Assembly (NCBI RefSeq): GCF_018139485.1
Contig: NZ_JAGSNF010000008.1
Span: 1-64,000, forward strand
From: Phycicoccus avicenniae
Lineage (GTDB): Bacteria > Actinomycetota > Actinomycetes > Actinomycetales > Dermatophilaceae
Direction of reading: 5' to 3'
Length of the DNA: 64,000 nt
Below, in pieces: positions 53,522 to 62,134 of this stretch. Numbering within the stretch: the first letter of the stretch is position 1; each line of letters starts with the position of its first letter. The translations under genes and the position numbers were made by a program. The notes beneath the pieces were generated by a model. The model saw nothing but the letters and a program-made list of their open reading frames with translations, was not told the origin of the DNA and ran no database searches.

Positions 53522-55582
53522 GTGGCTCACCTCGACCCCCTGCTCGACCCCTTCACGCTCAAGCACGTCGCGCTCCGCAACCGCGTCGTCTCGACGTCCC
53601 ACGAGCCCGCCTACACCGAGGACGGGATGCCGAAGGACAGGTACCGCCTCTACCACCTGGAGAAGGCCCGCGGCGGGGTCGGCCTGACGATGATCGGCGG
53701 CTCCGCGGTGGTCTCCCCGGACAGCCCGCCCGCCTTCGGCAACATGCTGCTCTACAAGGACGAGGTCGTGCCGTGGCTGCGCCGGCTCACCGACGACGTC
53801 CACGAGGCGGGTGCTGCCGTGATGATCCAGGTGACCCACCTCGGCCGCCGGACGAGCAACTTCACCGGCGACTGGCTGCCCCTCGTCTACCCCTCGCCGC
53901 TACGCGAGCCGCAGCACCGCTCCTTCCCCAAGGCCGCCGAGGCCTGGGACGTCGACCGGATCGTCCGGCACTACGCCGAGGCCGCGGCCCGCTGCCAGGA
54001 GGCGGGGCTCGACGGCATCGAGATCGAGTCCTACTCCCACCTGTTCGACGCCTGGGCGTCCCCGGCCACGAACCGGCGCCAGGACGACCTCGGCGGCAGC
54101 CTCGAGAACCGGCTCACCGTCCCGCTGCGGATCCTCGAGGCCGTCCGGGCTGCCGTGGGCCCCGACTTCGTCGTCGGCCTTCGGATGGCGATGGACGAGG
54201 ACCTGCCGGACGGGCTCGGCCTCACCGACGCCCTCGACGTCCTCGGGCGCTACCGGGCGCACGGCGTCGACTTCCTCTCCGTCATCAAGGGCGGGCTCGA
54301 CAGCGACGCCCGCCTCGCCGCCGCCATCCCGTCGATGGGCACCCCGTCCGCCCCCTTCCTCGCCTTCGCCGGGGAGGTGCGCAGGGCCCTCGACATCCCG
54401 GTCATGCACGCCGCCCGGATCGGCGACGTCGCGACAGCCCGCTACGCCCTGCGCGAGGGGCTGCTCGACCTCGTCGGGATGACCCGCCCACAGCTCGCCG
54501 ACCCGCACCTCGTCGCCAAGGTCGCCCGGGGCGAGGAGGACCGGGTGCGTCCCTGCGTCGGCGCGAGCTACTGCCTCGACGCGATCTACGAGTCCGGCGA
54601 CGCCAAGTGCATCCACAACCCGGCCACCGGCCGCGAGGCGACCGTCCCCCACGTCATCGCCTCGACCGTGGGGCGCCGCCGTCGCGCGGTCGTCGTCGGC
54701 GCCGGGCCCGCCGGGCTCGAGGCAGCCCGGGTCCTCGGCGAGCGCGGCCACCACGTCGTCCTCATGGAGGCGGCCGACCGGCCCGGGGGCCAGGTGCTCC
54801 TCGCGGCCTCGACCGCCCGCCGACGCGACCTCGTCGGCATCGTCGACTGGCGGGTCCAGGAGGCCAAGCACAGCGGGGTCGAGTTCCGCTACGGCGTCTT
54901 CGCCGAGGCCGACACCGTCCTCGCGGAGGAGCCGGACCTCGTCGTCGTCGCGACGGGCGGGATGCCGAACCGCACCTTCCTGCCCCGGGCGGCCCAGAAC
55001 CTCGTCCTCGACACGTGGGACGTCCTCGGCGGCAGCGGCACCCTCAAGGCCGGCGAGCGCGTCCTCGTCGTCGACGACCACGGCGGCGAGCCGGCCCTCG
55101 ACGCCGCCGAGCACCTCGCGCGGTCCGGTGCCCGGGTCGAGCTCGCGACGCCCGAGCGGATGGTCGGCATCTCGGTCGGGAGCATGAACAGCCCCGCCTA
55201 CCTCAAGGCGTTCGCGGAGCACGACGTCACGCTCACCCCCGCCCGGCGGCTCACCGACGTCCGCCGCGCCGAGGCCGGGTCCGGCGCCCGCCTCGTCGCG
55301 ACCCTCGCGAGCGACTACGCCGACGCCCCGCTCGAGCGACTCGTCGACCACGTCGTCGTCGAGCACGGCACCCTCCCGAACGACGACCTCTACCACGAGC
55401 TCGTCCCGGGCTCCTCCAACCGCGGGGAGGTCGACCACGACGACCTGCTCGCCGGTCGTCCCCAAGCCGTCGTCACCGACCCCGCCGGTCGGTACCAGCT
55501 CTTCCGCGTCGGTGATGCCGTGGCGAGCCGCAACATCCACGCCGCCGTGTACGACGCCCTGCGTCTGTGCATGGCCCTGTGA
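53522..55582 (+). CDS. TMADH-like flavoprotein N-demethylase (DgcA/N-methylproline demethylase-like)
   Basis: A 686-residue fusion typical of trimethylamine dehydrogenase relatives. Residues 1-350 are an Old-Yellow-Enzyme TIM barrel (RNRVVSTSHEPAYTEDG, THLGRRTSNF, HLFDAWASPATNRR). An Fe-S segment follows (CVGASYCLDAIYESGDAKCIHN). The C-terminal half is an FAD/NAD-binding domain (AVVVGAGPAGLEAARVLGERG). Relatives remove methyl groups from dimethylglycine, N-methylproline or similar amines. The GTG at 53522 fits the family N-terminus. Only three Cys are clear in the expected four-Cys cluster region. It is the first gene of the LysR-controlled operon. Confidence 0.75.
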   Translation: MAHLDPLLDPFTLKHVALRNRVVSTSHEPAYTEDGMPKDRYRLYHLEKARGGVGLTMIGGSAVVSPDSPPAFGNMLLYKDEVVPWLRRLTDDVHEAGAAVMIQVTHLGRRTSNFTGDWLPLVYPSPLREPQHRSFPKAAEAWDVDRIVRHYAEAAARCQEAGLDGIEIESYSHLFDAWASPATNRRQDDLGGSLENRLTVPLRILEAVRAAVGPDFVVGLRMAMDEDLPDGLGLTDALDVLGRYRAHGVDFLSVIKGGLDSDARLAAAIPSMGTPSAPFLAFAGEVRRALDIPVMHAARIGDVATARYALREGLLDLVGMTRPQLADPHLVAKVARGEEDRVRPCVGASYCLDAIYESGDAKCIHNPATGREATVPHVIASTVGRRRRAVVVGAGPAGLEAARVLGERGHHVVLMEAADRPGGQVLLAASTARRRDLVGIVDWRVQEAKHSGVEFRYGVFAEADTVLAEEPDLVVVATGGMPNRTFLPRAAQNLVLDTWDVLGGSGTLKAGERVLVVDDHGGEPALDAAEHLARSGARVELATPERMVGISVGSMNSPAYLKAFAEHDVTLTPARRLTDVRRAEAGSGARLVATLASDYADAPLERLVDHVVVEHGTLPNDDLYHELVPGSSNRGEVDHDDLLAGRPQAVVTDPAGRYQLFRVGDAVASRNIHAAVYDALRLCMAL

Positions 55583-55615
55583 CCACCAGCCCCTGACCCC
55601 CAGGAGGTCGCGCGC

Positions 55616-56899
55616 ATGACCCTGACCGGACCGGCTCCCACCGGACTGACCGGCTCCCCGGACCGCTCGCGGCTGCTCGACGTGCTCGCCCGCCGGCAGC
55701 CGGGTCGCTCGCTGCCCGGCGAGTGCTACACCGACGAGGCCCTGCACCGGCTCGACCTCGACCTCCTGTGGTCTCGCCAGTGGGTCTTCGTCGGGTCCGT
55801 CGCCGAGGTGCCGGAGGCCGGCGACTACCTCACCGTCGACATCGGCAGCGTCTCGGTCATGGTGCTGCGCGACGACGACGAGCAGGTCGCGGCCTTCCGC
55901 AACGTGTGCCGGCACCGCGGCGCGCGGCTCGTCGACGAGACCCACGGGTCGGTCGGCAACATCGTCTGCGGCTACCACCGCTGGACCTACGGCACCGACG
56001 GCCGGCTGCTCCACGCCCCGCAGCTCGCGCCCGGAACGGACCTGTCCTGCCTCGGGCTGCGGAAGGTCGCGCTGCGGGTCGTCGGCGGTCTCGTCTTCGT
56101 CTGCCTCGCAGCCGACCCGCCCGGCGACATCGACGACGTCGCCGCCCTCGTCGAGCCGTACCTCGCGCCGCACGCCCTCGAGCGGACGAAGGTCGCGGCC
56201 CAGGTCGACCTCGTCGAGGACGGCAACTGGAAGCTCACGATGGAGAACAACCGGGAGTGCTACCACTGCGACGGCCACCCGGAGCTGCTGTGCACCTTCT
56301 TCCCCACGTGGGGCCTCGAGGAGCACCAGGTACCGGCGCGGCTCCGTCCGGCGCACGACCGCTACCTCCTCGCCGAGACCGACCTCGAGCTCGCGTGCGA
56401 GCAGCGGGGCATCCCGTTCCGGGCCGTCGAGGACCTCGTCGACCGGCCCGTCGGCTTCCGGGTCCAGCGCGAGGCGCTCGACGGCGCCGGCGAGTCCTTC
56501 AGCCGGGACGGCTCGCGCCTCGTCGGGCGGCTGCTCGGCGACCTCGACGAGCCCCGGCTCGGCCGGGCCACCTTCCACGCCCAGCCCAACGTGTGGGCGC
56601 ACTTCCTCGCCGACCACGTCGTGACCTTCGCGGTCCTGCCGGTCGCCGTCGACCGCACCCTCGTCCGCACGACGTGGCTCGTCCACGAGGACGCGCAGGA
56701 GGGCGTCGACTACGACGTCGAGGCCCTCACCGAGGTGTGGAAGCACACGAACGAGCAGGACGCCGCCTTCGTCGGTCTCACCCAGCGCGGGGTGTCCGAC
56801 CCCACCTACGAACCCGGCCCCTACACCGAGCCCGAGCGCCAGGTCGACGCCTTCGTCACCTGGTACGTCGACCGCATGCGCGAGGAGGCAGGACGATGA
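55616..56899 (+). CDS. Rieske oxygenase alpha subunit (glycine betaine/stachydrine monooxygenase type)
   Basis: A 427-residue ring-hydroxylating-type oxygenase. The Rieske [2Fe-2S] ligands are in NVCRHRGARL and CGYHRWTYG. The mononuclear iron site has NRECYHCDGHPEL (two His) and a later Asp. The bridging residues NWKLTMENNRECYH are characteristic of GbcA and Stc2, which oxidatively demethylate quaternary amines rather than hydroxylating aromatics. AGGAGG lies six bases before the ATG. The reductase gene overlaps by four bases. Likely substrate: glycine betaine, proline betaine or a related compound. Confidence 0.8.
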   Translation: MTLTGPAPTGLTGSPDRSRLLDVLARRQPGRSLPGECYTDEALHRLDLDLLWSRQWVFVGSVAEVPEAGDYLTVDIGSVSVMVLRDDDEQVAAFRNVCRHRGARLVDETHGSVGNIVCGYHRWTYGTDGRLLHAPQLAPGTDLSCLGLRKVALRVVGGLVFVCLAADPPGDIDDVAALVEPYLAPHALERTKVAAQVDLVEDGNWKLTMENNRECYHCDGHPELLCTFFPTWGLEEHQVPARLRPAHDRYLLAETDLELACEQRGIPFRAVEDLVDRPVGFRVQREALDGAGESFSRDGSRLVGRLLGDLDEPRLGRATFHAQPNVWAHFLADHVVTFAVLPVAVDRTLVRTTWLVHEDAQEGVDYDVEALTEVWKHTNEQDAAFVGLTQRGVSDPTYEPGPYTEPERQVDAFVTWYVDRMREEAGR

Positions 56900-58089
56900 C
56901 CCAGCCGTACCCCGAGAGCACCCTCCTGCGGGAGCAGCCCGCCCACGAGCCGCCCGCCCTGCGGCTCGTCCCCGACCTGCCGAGCCCGCTCGGCACGGGG
57001 GTCCTGCCGGAGGAGGAGACCTTCGACCAGGAGCTCGTCTGCCGCCGGGTCGTGCGGGTCACCCATGACGTCGTGACCCTCGTCCTCGAGCCGACCCGCC
57101 CGGGGGGCGTGGCGTTCCAGCCGGGCCAGTACGTCACGCTCACCGTCGACGTCGACGGCGTGCCCGTCGAGCGCTGCTACACGATCTCCTCGCCCCCGAC
57201 CCGTCCGCACCTGCTCACCGTCACCGTGAAGCGGGTCCACGACGGCGGGCTCTCGCCGTACCTGCACGACCGGTTCGCGCCGGGCGACCGCGTCACCGCC
57301 CGTGGTCCGCTCGGCGGGTTCAGCGTCGCGGCCCACCCGGCACGGTCCTACCTCCTGCTGTCCGGCGGGAGCGGGATCACCCCCACGCTGTCCACGCTGC
57401 GCACGGTCGCCGACCTCGCCGAGGACGTCGACGTCGTCGTCGTCCACCACGCGCGCACCCCCGCCGACCTCATCTGCCGGGCCGAGGTCGAGGCGCTCGC
57501 CGCCGCGCACGGCTCGGTCCGCGTCGTGTGGGTCTGCGAGGAGGACGCCGCGCCCGCCGACGGCCTGCCCCGCTGGGACGGCCCGCGCGGACGGGTGAGC
57601 ACCGAGCAGCTCCTCGCGCTCGTCCCCGACCTCGCCTCCCGCGAGGTGCTCACGTGCGGGCCGCCGCCGTACATGGCGGCCGTCGCCACCGCGCTCACCG
57701 AGGCGGGCGCCGACCCGGCCCGCTGCCACGAGGAGTCGTTCGTCATCGGCGCCCCGGCCGCGCCCACGCTCGTCCCGCTGCCCGGCGTCCCGGACGGCCC
57801 CACCTCGCCCGGCGAGGGCGCGGTCGTCGGCGCCAGCATCCGCTTCGCCCGCAGCGGCCGGGAGGTGCTCTGCCCGCCCGGGACGACCGTCCTCGACGCC
57901 GCCGCCTCCGCCGGCATCACGCTGCCGTCCTCCTGCGCCGAGGGCCTGTGCGGCACCTGCAAGTCCACCCTGCTCGAGGGGTCGGTCGACATGCGCCACC
58001 AGGGCGGCATCCGGCCCCGCGAGATCGCCCAGCAGAAGTTCCTGCCCTGCTGCTCGACCCCCACCGGCGACATCGTCGTCGACGCCTGA
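56896..58089 (+). CDS. Rieske oxygenase reductase (GbcB-like, FNR plus 2Fe-2S ferredoxin)
   Basis: A 397-residue NADH reductase. Residues 40-150 bind flavin (FQPGQYVTLTV, RCYTISSPP), residues 155-290 bind NAD (LLLSGGSGITPTLS, LTCGPPPYM), and the C-terminal plant-type ferredoxin has SSCAEGLCGTCKS and a distal CC. It passes electrons to the adjacent oxygenase. The N-terminal 35 residues are a variable extension. The start overlaps the oxygenase stop by four bases. Confidence 0.88.
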   Translation: MTQPYPESTLLREQPAHEPPALRLVPDLPSPLGTGVLPEEETFDQELVCRRVVRVTHDVVTLVLEPTRPGGVAFQPGQYVTLTVDVDGVPVERCYTISSPPTRPHLLTVTVKRVHDGGLSPYLHDRFAPGDRVTARGPLGGFSVAAHPARSYLLLSGGSGITPTLSTLRTVADLAEDVDVVVVHHARTPADLICRAEVEALAAAHGSVRVVWVCEEDAAPADGLPRWDGPRGRVSTEQLLALVPDLASREVLTCGPPPYMAAVATALTEAGADPARCHEESFVIGAPAAPTLVPLPGVPDGPTSPGEGAVVGASIRFARSGREVLCPPGTTVLDAAASAGITLPSSCAEGLCGTCKSTLLEGSVDMRHQGGIRPREIAQQKFLPCCSTPTGDIVVDA

Positions 58090-58101
58090 GGAGGCCCTTC
58101 C

Positions 58102-59448
58102 GTGTCCGAGACGTCCGACGTCCGCTCCCCCGCCCTCACCGCCGACGCCGTCGTCGTCGGCTCCGGGGTCATCGGCTCCTCCGTCGCCCTCGAGCTGGCC
58201 CGCGACGGCCGCTCGGTCCTCGTCCTCGACAAGGCCGCCGGGCCGGGCTTCGGCTCGACGTCGGCCTCGAGCGCCGTCATCCGCTTCATGTACTCGACGT
58301 TCGCGAGCGTCGCGACGGCCTGGGAGTCGAAGTTCTGCTGGGAGGCGTGGTCGGACCACCTCGGTCTCGGCGACGTCACCTCCCTCGACGACCCGCCCGC
58401 GCTCAGCCGCTTCCACCGCACCGGGATGCTCCACCTCGACGTGCCCGCCGTGCCGCTCGAGGAGTCGATGGACCTGCTGCGCGCGGCCGGCGTGCCGTTC
58501 GAGTACGTCGGCGCGGCCGACCTCACGAGCCGGTTCCCGCACCTGGACGGCGGGTCGTACTGGCCGAACAAGCCGGTGACCGACGACGCGTTCTGGGAGG
58601 AGACCGAGGCCGCGCTCGGCGCCGTGTACACCCCGGACGCCGGGTACATGGACGACCCGCGCCTCGCGGCCGACAACCTCGCGTACGCCGCCCGCCGCTT
58701 CGGGGCGAGGACCGTCTACCGCGCCCAGGTCGTCTCCGCCGAGCACGCCGCCGGCGTCTGGCGCCTCGGGCTCGCCGACGGCCGCCGGGTCGAGGCGCCC
58801 GTCGTCGTCAACGCCGCGGGCCCGTGGTCCGGGGCGTTCAACACGATGGCCGGGGTCGGCGCCGAGTTCACCATCGGGGTGCGCCCGCTGCGCCAGGAGG
58901 TCCACCAGGTCACCCAGCCGGCCGGGTACGGCACCGACGAGGCGCCCGGGCCGGGGGTCTTCGACCTCGACCTCGGGACGTACATGCGGCCCGGTCCCGC
59001 GGGCGCGTGGGTCGTCGGCGGCACCGAGCCGGAGTGCGACCGCTTCGACTGGATCGAGGACCCGGACACCGTCCACGGCACGGTCACCGCCGAGCGGTAC
59101 GAGGCCCAGGTCACCCGCGCCGCCCGGCGGCTGCCCGAGCTGCGGGTGCCGAACCGGCCGTCCGGCGTCGTCGGGGTGTACGACGTCGCCGACGACTGGA
59201 CCCCGATCTACGACCGCACCGACGCCCCGGGGTTCTACGTCGCGATGGGCACGAGCGGCAACTCGTTCAAGAACGCCCCGGTCGCCGGCGGCTTCGTCGC
59301 CGCGATCGTCGACGCCGTCGAGGGCGGGCACGACCACGACGCCGAGCCGGTCGTCTACGTCGGGGAGCACACCGGTCTCAAGGTCGACCTGTCCGCCTAC
59401 AGCCGCATCCGGGAGTCGAGCGCGAGCACCCGCACCGTCCTCGGCTGA
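58102..59448 (+). CDS. FAD-dependent amine/sarcosine oxidase-like oxidoreductase
   Basis: A 448-residue DAO-family flavoprotein: an N-terminal dinucleotide site (AVVVGSGVIGSSVALELA), then GSTSASSAVIRFMYS near the flavin, VVVNAAGPWSGAF, and a C-terminal site GFYVAMGTSGNSFKNAP that binds FAD and substrate. It resembles sarcosine oxidase beta and dimethylglycine oxidase. It would continue demethylation of the product formed by the upstream enzymes. GTG start with GAGGAGG nine bases upstream; it follows the reductase by 12 bases. Confidence 0.8.
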   Translation: MSETSDVRSPALTADAVVVGSGVIGSSVALELARDGRSVLVLDKAAGPGFGSTSASSAVIRFMYSTFASVATAWESKFCWEAWSDHLGLGDVTSLDDPPALSRFHRTGMLHLDVPAVPLEESMDLLRAAGVPFEYVGAADLTSRFPHLDGGSYWPNKPVTDDAFWEETEAALGAVYTPDAGYMDDPRLAADNLAYAARRFGARTVYRAQVVSAEHAAGVWRLGLADGRRVEAPVVVNAAGPWSGAFNTMAGVGAEFTIGVRPLRQEVHQVTQPAGYGTDEAPGPGVFDLDLGTYMRPGPAGAWVVGGTEPECDRFDWIEDPDTVHGTVTAERYEAQVTRAARRLPELRVPNRPSGVVGVYDVADDWTPIYDRTDAPGFYVAMGTSGNSFKNAPVAGGFVAAIVDAVEGGHDHDAEPVVYVGEHTGLKVDLSAYSRIRESSASTRTVLG

Positions 59449-59473
59449 GCGCGCCTGCGGCCTACCCTGTGGT

Positions 59474-59530
59474 ATGTGCTGCGATCACGACGAGTCCTGC
59501 GGGGTAGGTCGCACGTCGGGGCGGGGGTGA
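59474..59530 (+). CDS. Cys-rich leader peptide upstream of the SDR gene
   Basis: An 18-codon frame encodes MCCDHDESCGVGRTSGRG. It starts five bases after a TACCCT hexamer (59463-59468), a leaderless configuration, and ends with TGA four bases before the SDR ATG. Leaderless Cys-rich upstream ORFs acting as cysteine-responsive attenuators are known in mycobacteria, and this one has tandem Cys right after Met. Arms cctaccc (59461-59467) and gggtagg (59502-59508) could pair. Supported by position and composition only. Confidence 0.5.
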   Translation: MCCDHDESCGVGRTSGRG

Positions 59531-59534
59531 CGGC

Positions 59535-60296
59535 ATGAGCGGGACACCGGAGCTGACGCCCGGGGACGTCGCCGTCGTCACCGGTTCGGCACGCGGCATC
59601 GGGCTCGCCGTCGTCGAGGCGCTCGTCGCCCGCGGCGTCGCGGTGCTCGGCGTCGACCACCCGGACGCCGACGTCTCCGCGTTCGAGGGGGTCTGCCGCG
59701 CCGCCGGCGTCGCGCACGCCGTGGCGCCGGTGGACGTCCGGGACCAGGAGGCCGTCCGTGCCGCCGTGGCCCGGGCCGCCCACCTCGGGACGGTCCGGCA
59801 CGCGGTGAACTGCGCCGGCGTCGACGGGCTCGAGCCGTCCGCGACGGTGTCGGCGGCGGACTGGAAGCGCGTCGTCGACGTCGACCTCGACGGGGTGATG
59901 TTCGCCTGCCAGGCCGAGCACGCCCTCCTGACCGCGGCCGGCGGCGGGTCGATCGTCAACGTCGCGTCGATGTCGGGGCACGTCGTGAACCGCGGGGTGA
60001 CGCACGCGGCGTACAGCGCCGCCAAGGCGGGCGTCGTCCACCTCTCGCGCGCCCTCGCGGTCGAGTGGGCGCCGGCGGGGATCCGCGTGAACTCGGTGAG
60101 CCCGGGCTACACGCTCACGGCGATGACCCGCCGGAACGCCCCCGAGGTCAACGCCGCGTTCGCGAAGCAGACCCCGATGGGACGGCTCGCGGAGGTCGAG
60201 GAGGTCGCCGAGCCCGTCGTCTTCCTCCTCGGCTCGCGCGCCTCGTTCGTCACGGGCACCGACCTGCTCGTCGACGGCGGCTTCACCGCCTGGTGA
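59535..60296 (+). CDS. SDR-family NAD(P)-dependent oxidoreductase
   Basis: A 253-residue classical short-chain dehydrogenase: TGSARGIGLAV (nucleotide site), NCAGVDG, IVNVASMSGH (catalytic Ser), YSAAKAGVV (Tyr and Lys), VNSVSPGYTLT and the C-terminal SFVTGTDLLVDGGFTAW. It oxidises or reduces an alcohol/ketone substrate I cannot name. It is preceded by the 18-codon leader peptide. It lies 86 bases after the demethylation cluster on the same strand, but with its own likely promoter. Confidence 0.88.
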   Translation: MSGTPELTPGDVAVVTGSARGIGLAVVEALVARGVAVLGVDHPDADVSAFEGVCRAAGVAHAVAPVDVRDQEAVRAAVARAAHLGTVRHAVNCAGVDGLEPSATVSAADWKRVVDVDLDGVMFACQAEHALLTAAGGGSIVNVASMSGHVVNRGVTHAAYSAAKAGVVHLSRALAVEWAPAGIRVNSVSPGYTLTAMTRRNAPEVNAAFAKQTPMGRLAEVEEVAEPVVFLLGSRASFVTGTDLLVDGGFTAW

Positions 60297-60314
60297 CCGG
60301 CGGCGCGGGACACG

Positions 60315-60434
60315 TCAGCGCTTGCGCATCTCCCGGACGAAGATCCAGATGAGCCAGAACCCGCCGGTGATCACCGTGAGCAGCACGTCGAACAGGAAGT
60401 TGAGGACGCCGTAGCGCTTGGCGGTGGTGGCCAT
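60315..60434 (-). CDS. Short single-pass membrane protein (39 residues)
   Basis: It starts MATTAKRYGVLNF, has one hydrophobic helix (VLNFLFDVLLTVITGGFWLI) and ends in a basic IFVREMRKR tail. The ATG at 60434 has AGGAG exactly seven bases upstream, which makes it a convincing gene despite its size. The layout resembles small positively charged membrane peptides of actinobacteria. Function unknown. It is convergent with the SDR gene (18-base gap). Confidence 0.75.
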   Translation of the reverse strand: MATTAKRYGVLNFLFDVLLTVITGGFWLIWIFVREMRKR

Positions 60435-60554
60435 CGGGATGCTCCTGCTCGGTCGGGACGGCGGGCCGGGAGCCCCCCGACCGGTCCTCGCATCCTGTCA
60501 CGGCGGACCGGGGCAGGACCCACCGCCACCTGCGGTGACGGGCGGCTCGGAGGA

Positions 60555-61112
60555 TCAGCCGGCCGGGCGCAGGGCCTCGACGAAGATCGCCATGTCGTCG
60601 AAGTCGGCGTCGCCGGTGACGAGAGTCGTCAGCTCCCCGGAGCCCGTGGCCGGCATGTCGAGCAGGCTGTTCTGCACCTTGGTGTCGCGCACGAACCGGG
60701 TCCACGTGCGGCCGGCGATCTCGGTCGTGCCGTCCTCCGGCGCGCGGTTGGTCTGTGCCGCGACCCACTCGCGCGTGGGGTCCATCGTCTGCTCGACCGC
60801 GACGTAGGTGTCCCGCGGCGTGCGGTACCCGACGTGCCACGTCATGAAGTCGCCGGTCGTGCGCACGTAGCGGACGGACGTCGGCACCCACCCCTCGGGC
60901 AGGCCCTGCGGCGCGACGATGTCCCATCCGGACTCCTCGCGGACCTGTGTCGCCTCGGCGGCGACGTCGACCGGCGGACCGCCGACGGTCTCGACGCGCG
61001 GCACCATGAGGACGAGCACCGCCACCATCCCGAGCACGGCGAGCAGGGAGTACACGAGGTTCTTCGTGGACCCCATCGAGTACCGGCTCCGGGGGGCGGT
61101 CGGCGTGCTCAC
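60555..61112 (-). CDS. DUF4245 membrane-anchored protein
   Basis: A 185-residue protein with an N-terminal cytoplasmic tail, one membrane helix (residues 19-37, [19 protein letters not shown]) and an external beta-rich domain with [22 protein letters not shown], typical of DUF4245. The domain is actinobacterial, usually next to central-metabolism genes such as fumarase, as here. The GTG is six bases after GACGAT, so it is probably leaderless. It diverges from the sugar kinase gene. No function is known. Confidence 0.85.
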   Translation of the reverse strand: MSTPTAPRSRYSMGSTKNLVYSLLAVLGMVAVLVLMVPRVETVGGPPVDVAAEATQVREESGWDIVAPQGLPEGWVPTSVRYVRTTGDFMTWHVGYRTPRDTYVAVEQTMDPTREWVAAQTNRAPEDGTTEIAGRTWTRFVRDTKVQNSLLDMPATGSGELTTLVTGDADFDDMAIFVEALRPAG

Positions 61113-61204
61113 CCGCCCATCGTCCCCGACGGACCGCCGCCGCGCCGAATCGCCGTCGAGGGCTAGGGTGCGGGATACCCCGCGCGAGAGAGGTCCCGTC
61201 CCCC

Positions 61205-62134
61205 GTGAGCACCGCCCTGCCGCCCGTCGTCGTCGCCGGCGAGCTGCTCGTCGACATCGTCGAGGCCCCCGACGGCCAGCGTACCGAGCACGTCGGCGGG
61301 TCCCCCGCGAACGTCGCCCTCGGTCTGGCCCGGCTCGGGCACGACACGCACTTCGCGACGCTCGTCGGCACCGACGAGCGGGGCCACCGCTGCGAGGCCC
61401 ACGTCGGGGCCGGTGGGGTCCGGCTCCTGCCCGGCAGCACGAGCGCGACCCACCCCACCTCGACCGCCGTCGCCACGCTCGACGCGAGCGGCGCCGCGAC
61501 GTACGAGTTCGACCTCCACTGGGACCTCCCCCGCGTCGCGCTCCCCGACGGCACGGGACACGTCCACACCGGATCGATCGCGACGACCCTCGAGCCCGGG
61601 GCCGCGGAGGTCACCGACGCGCTCGTGCGCGGCCGGGCGAACGGCACCGTGTCCTACGACCCCAACGTCCGCCCGACCATCATGGGCGCACCCGACGAGG
61701 TCCGACCCCGCGTCGAGGAGCTCGTCGCCCTGTCCGACGTCGTCAAGTGCTCCGAGGACGACCTGGCGTGGCTCTACCCGGGCCGGTCCGCGACGGACGT
61801 CATGGACGCCTGGGCCGCGCTCGGCGCCGGTCTCGTCGTCGTCACCCTCGGGGGTGCCGGCGTCACGTGGCGGGCACCGGACGGCACCGTGACGAGCGAG
61901 CCCGCCCGCGTCCTGGACGTCGTCGACACCGTCGGCGCCGGCGACTCGTTCATGGCCGGGCTCGTCTCCGGCCTGCTCGACGACGGGCTGCTCGGCGGCC
62001 CGGACGCCCGCACCGCCCTGCACGCCGCCCCGACGGAGGCCGTGGCCCCCGCCGTCGACCGCGCCCTGCGCACGAGCGGGGTCACCGTCCGCCGTGCCGG
62101 TGCCTACGCCCCGACCCGAGAGGAGATCGCATGA
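61205..62134 (+). CDS. PfkB-family carbohydrate kinase (fructokinase-like)
   Basis: A 309-residue ribokinase-fold kinase. It has [15 protein letters not shown] (substrate loop), [10 protein letters not shown], a lid region, and [14 protein letters not shown] with the GAGD anion hole and catalytic Asp. The sequence is closest in style to bacterial fructokinases. GTG start. It overlaps the fumarase gene by four bases, so the two are translationally coupled, an odd pairing for a sugar kinase. Substrate probably fructose, not proven. Confidence 0.85.
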   Translation: MSTALPPVVVAGELLVDIVEAPDGQRTEHVGGSPANVALGLARLGHDTHFATLVGTDERGHRCEAHVGAGGVRLLPGSTSATHPTSTAVATLDASGAATYEFDLHWDLPRVALPDGTGHVHTGSIATTLEPGAAEVTDALVRGRANGTVSYDPNVRPTIMGAPDEVRPRVEELVALSDVVKCSEDDLAWLYPGRSATDVMDAWAALGAGLVVVTLGGAGVTWRAPDGTVTSEPARVLDVVDTVGAGDSFMAGLVSGLLDDGLLGGPDARTALHAAPTEAVAPAVDRALRTSGVTVRRAGAYAPTREEIA

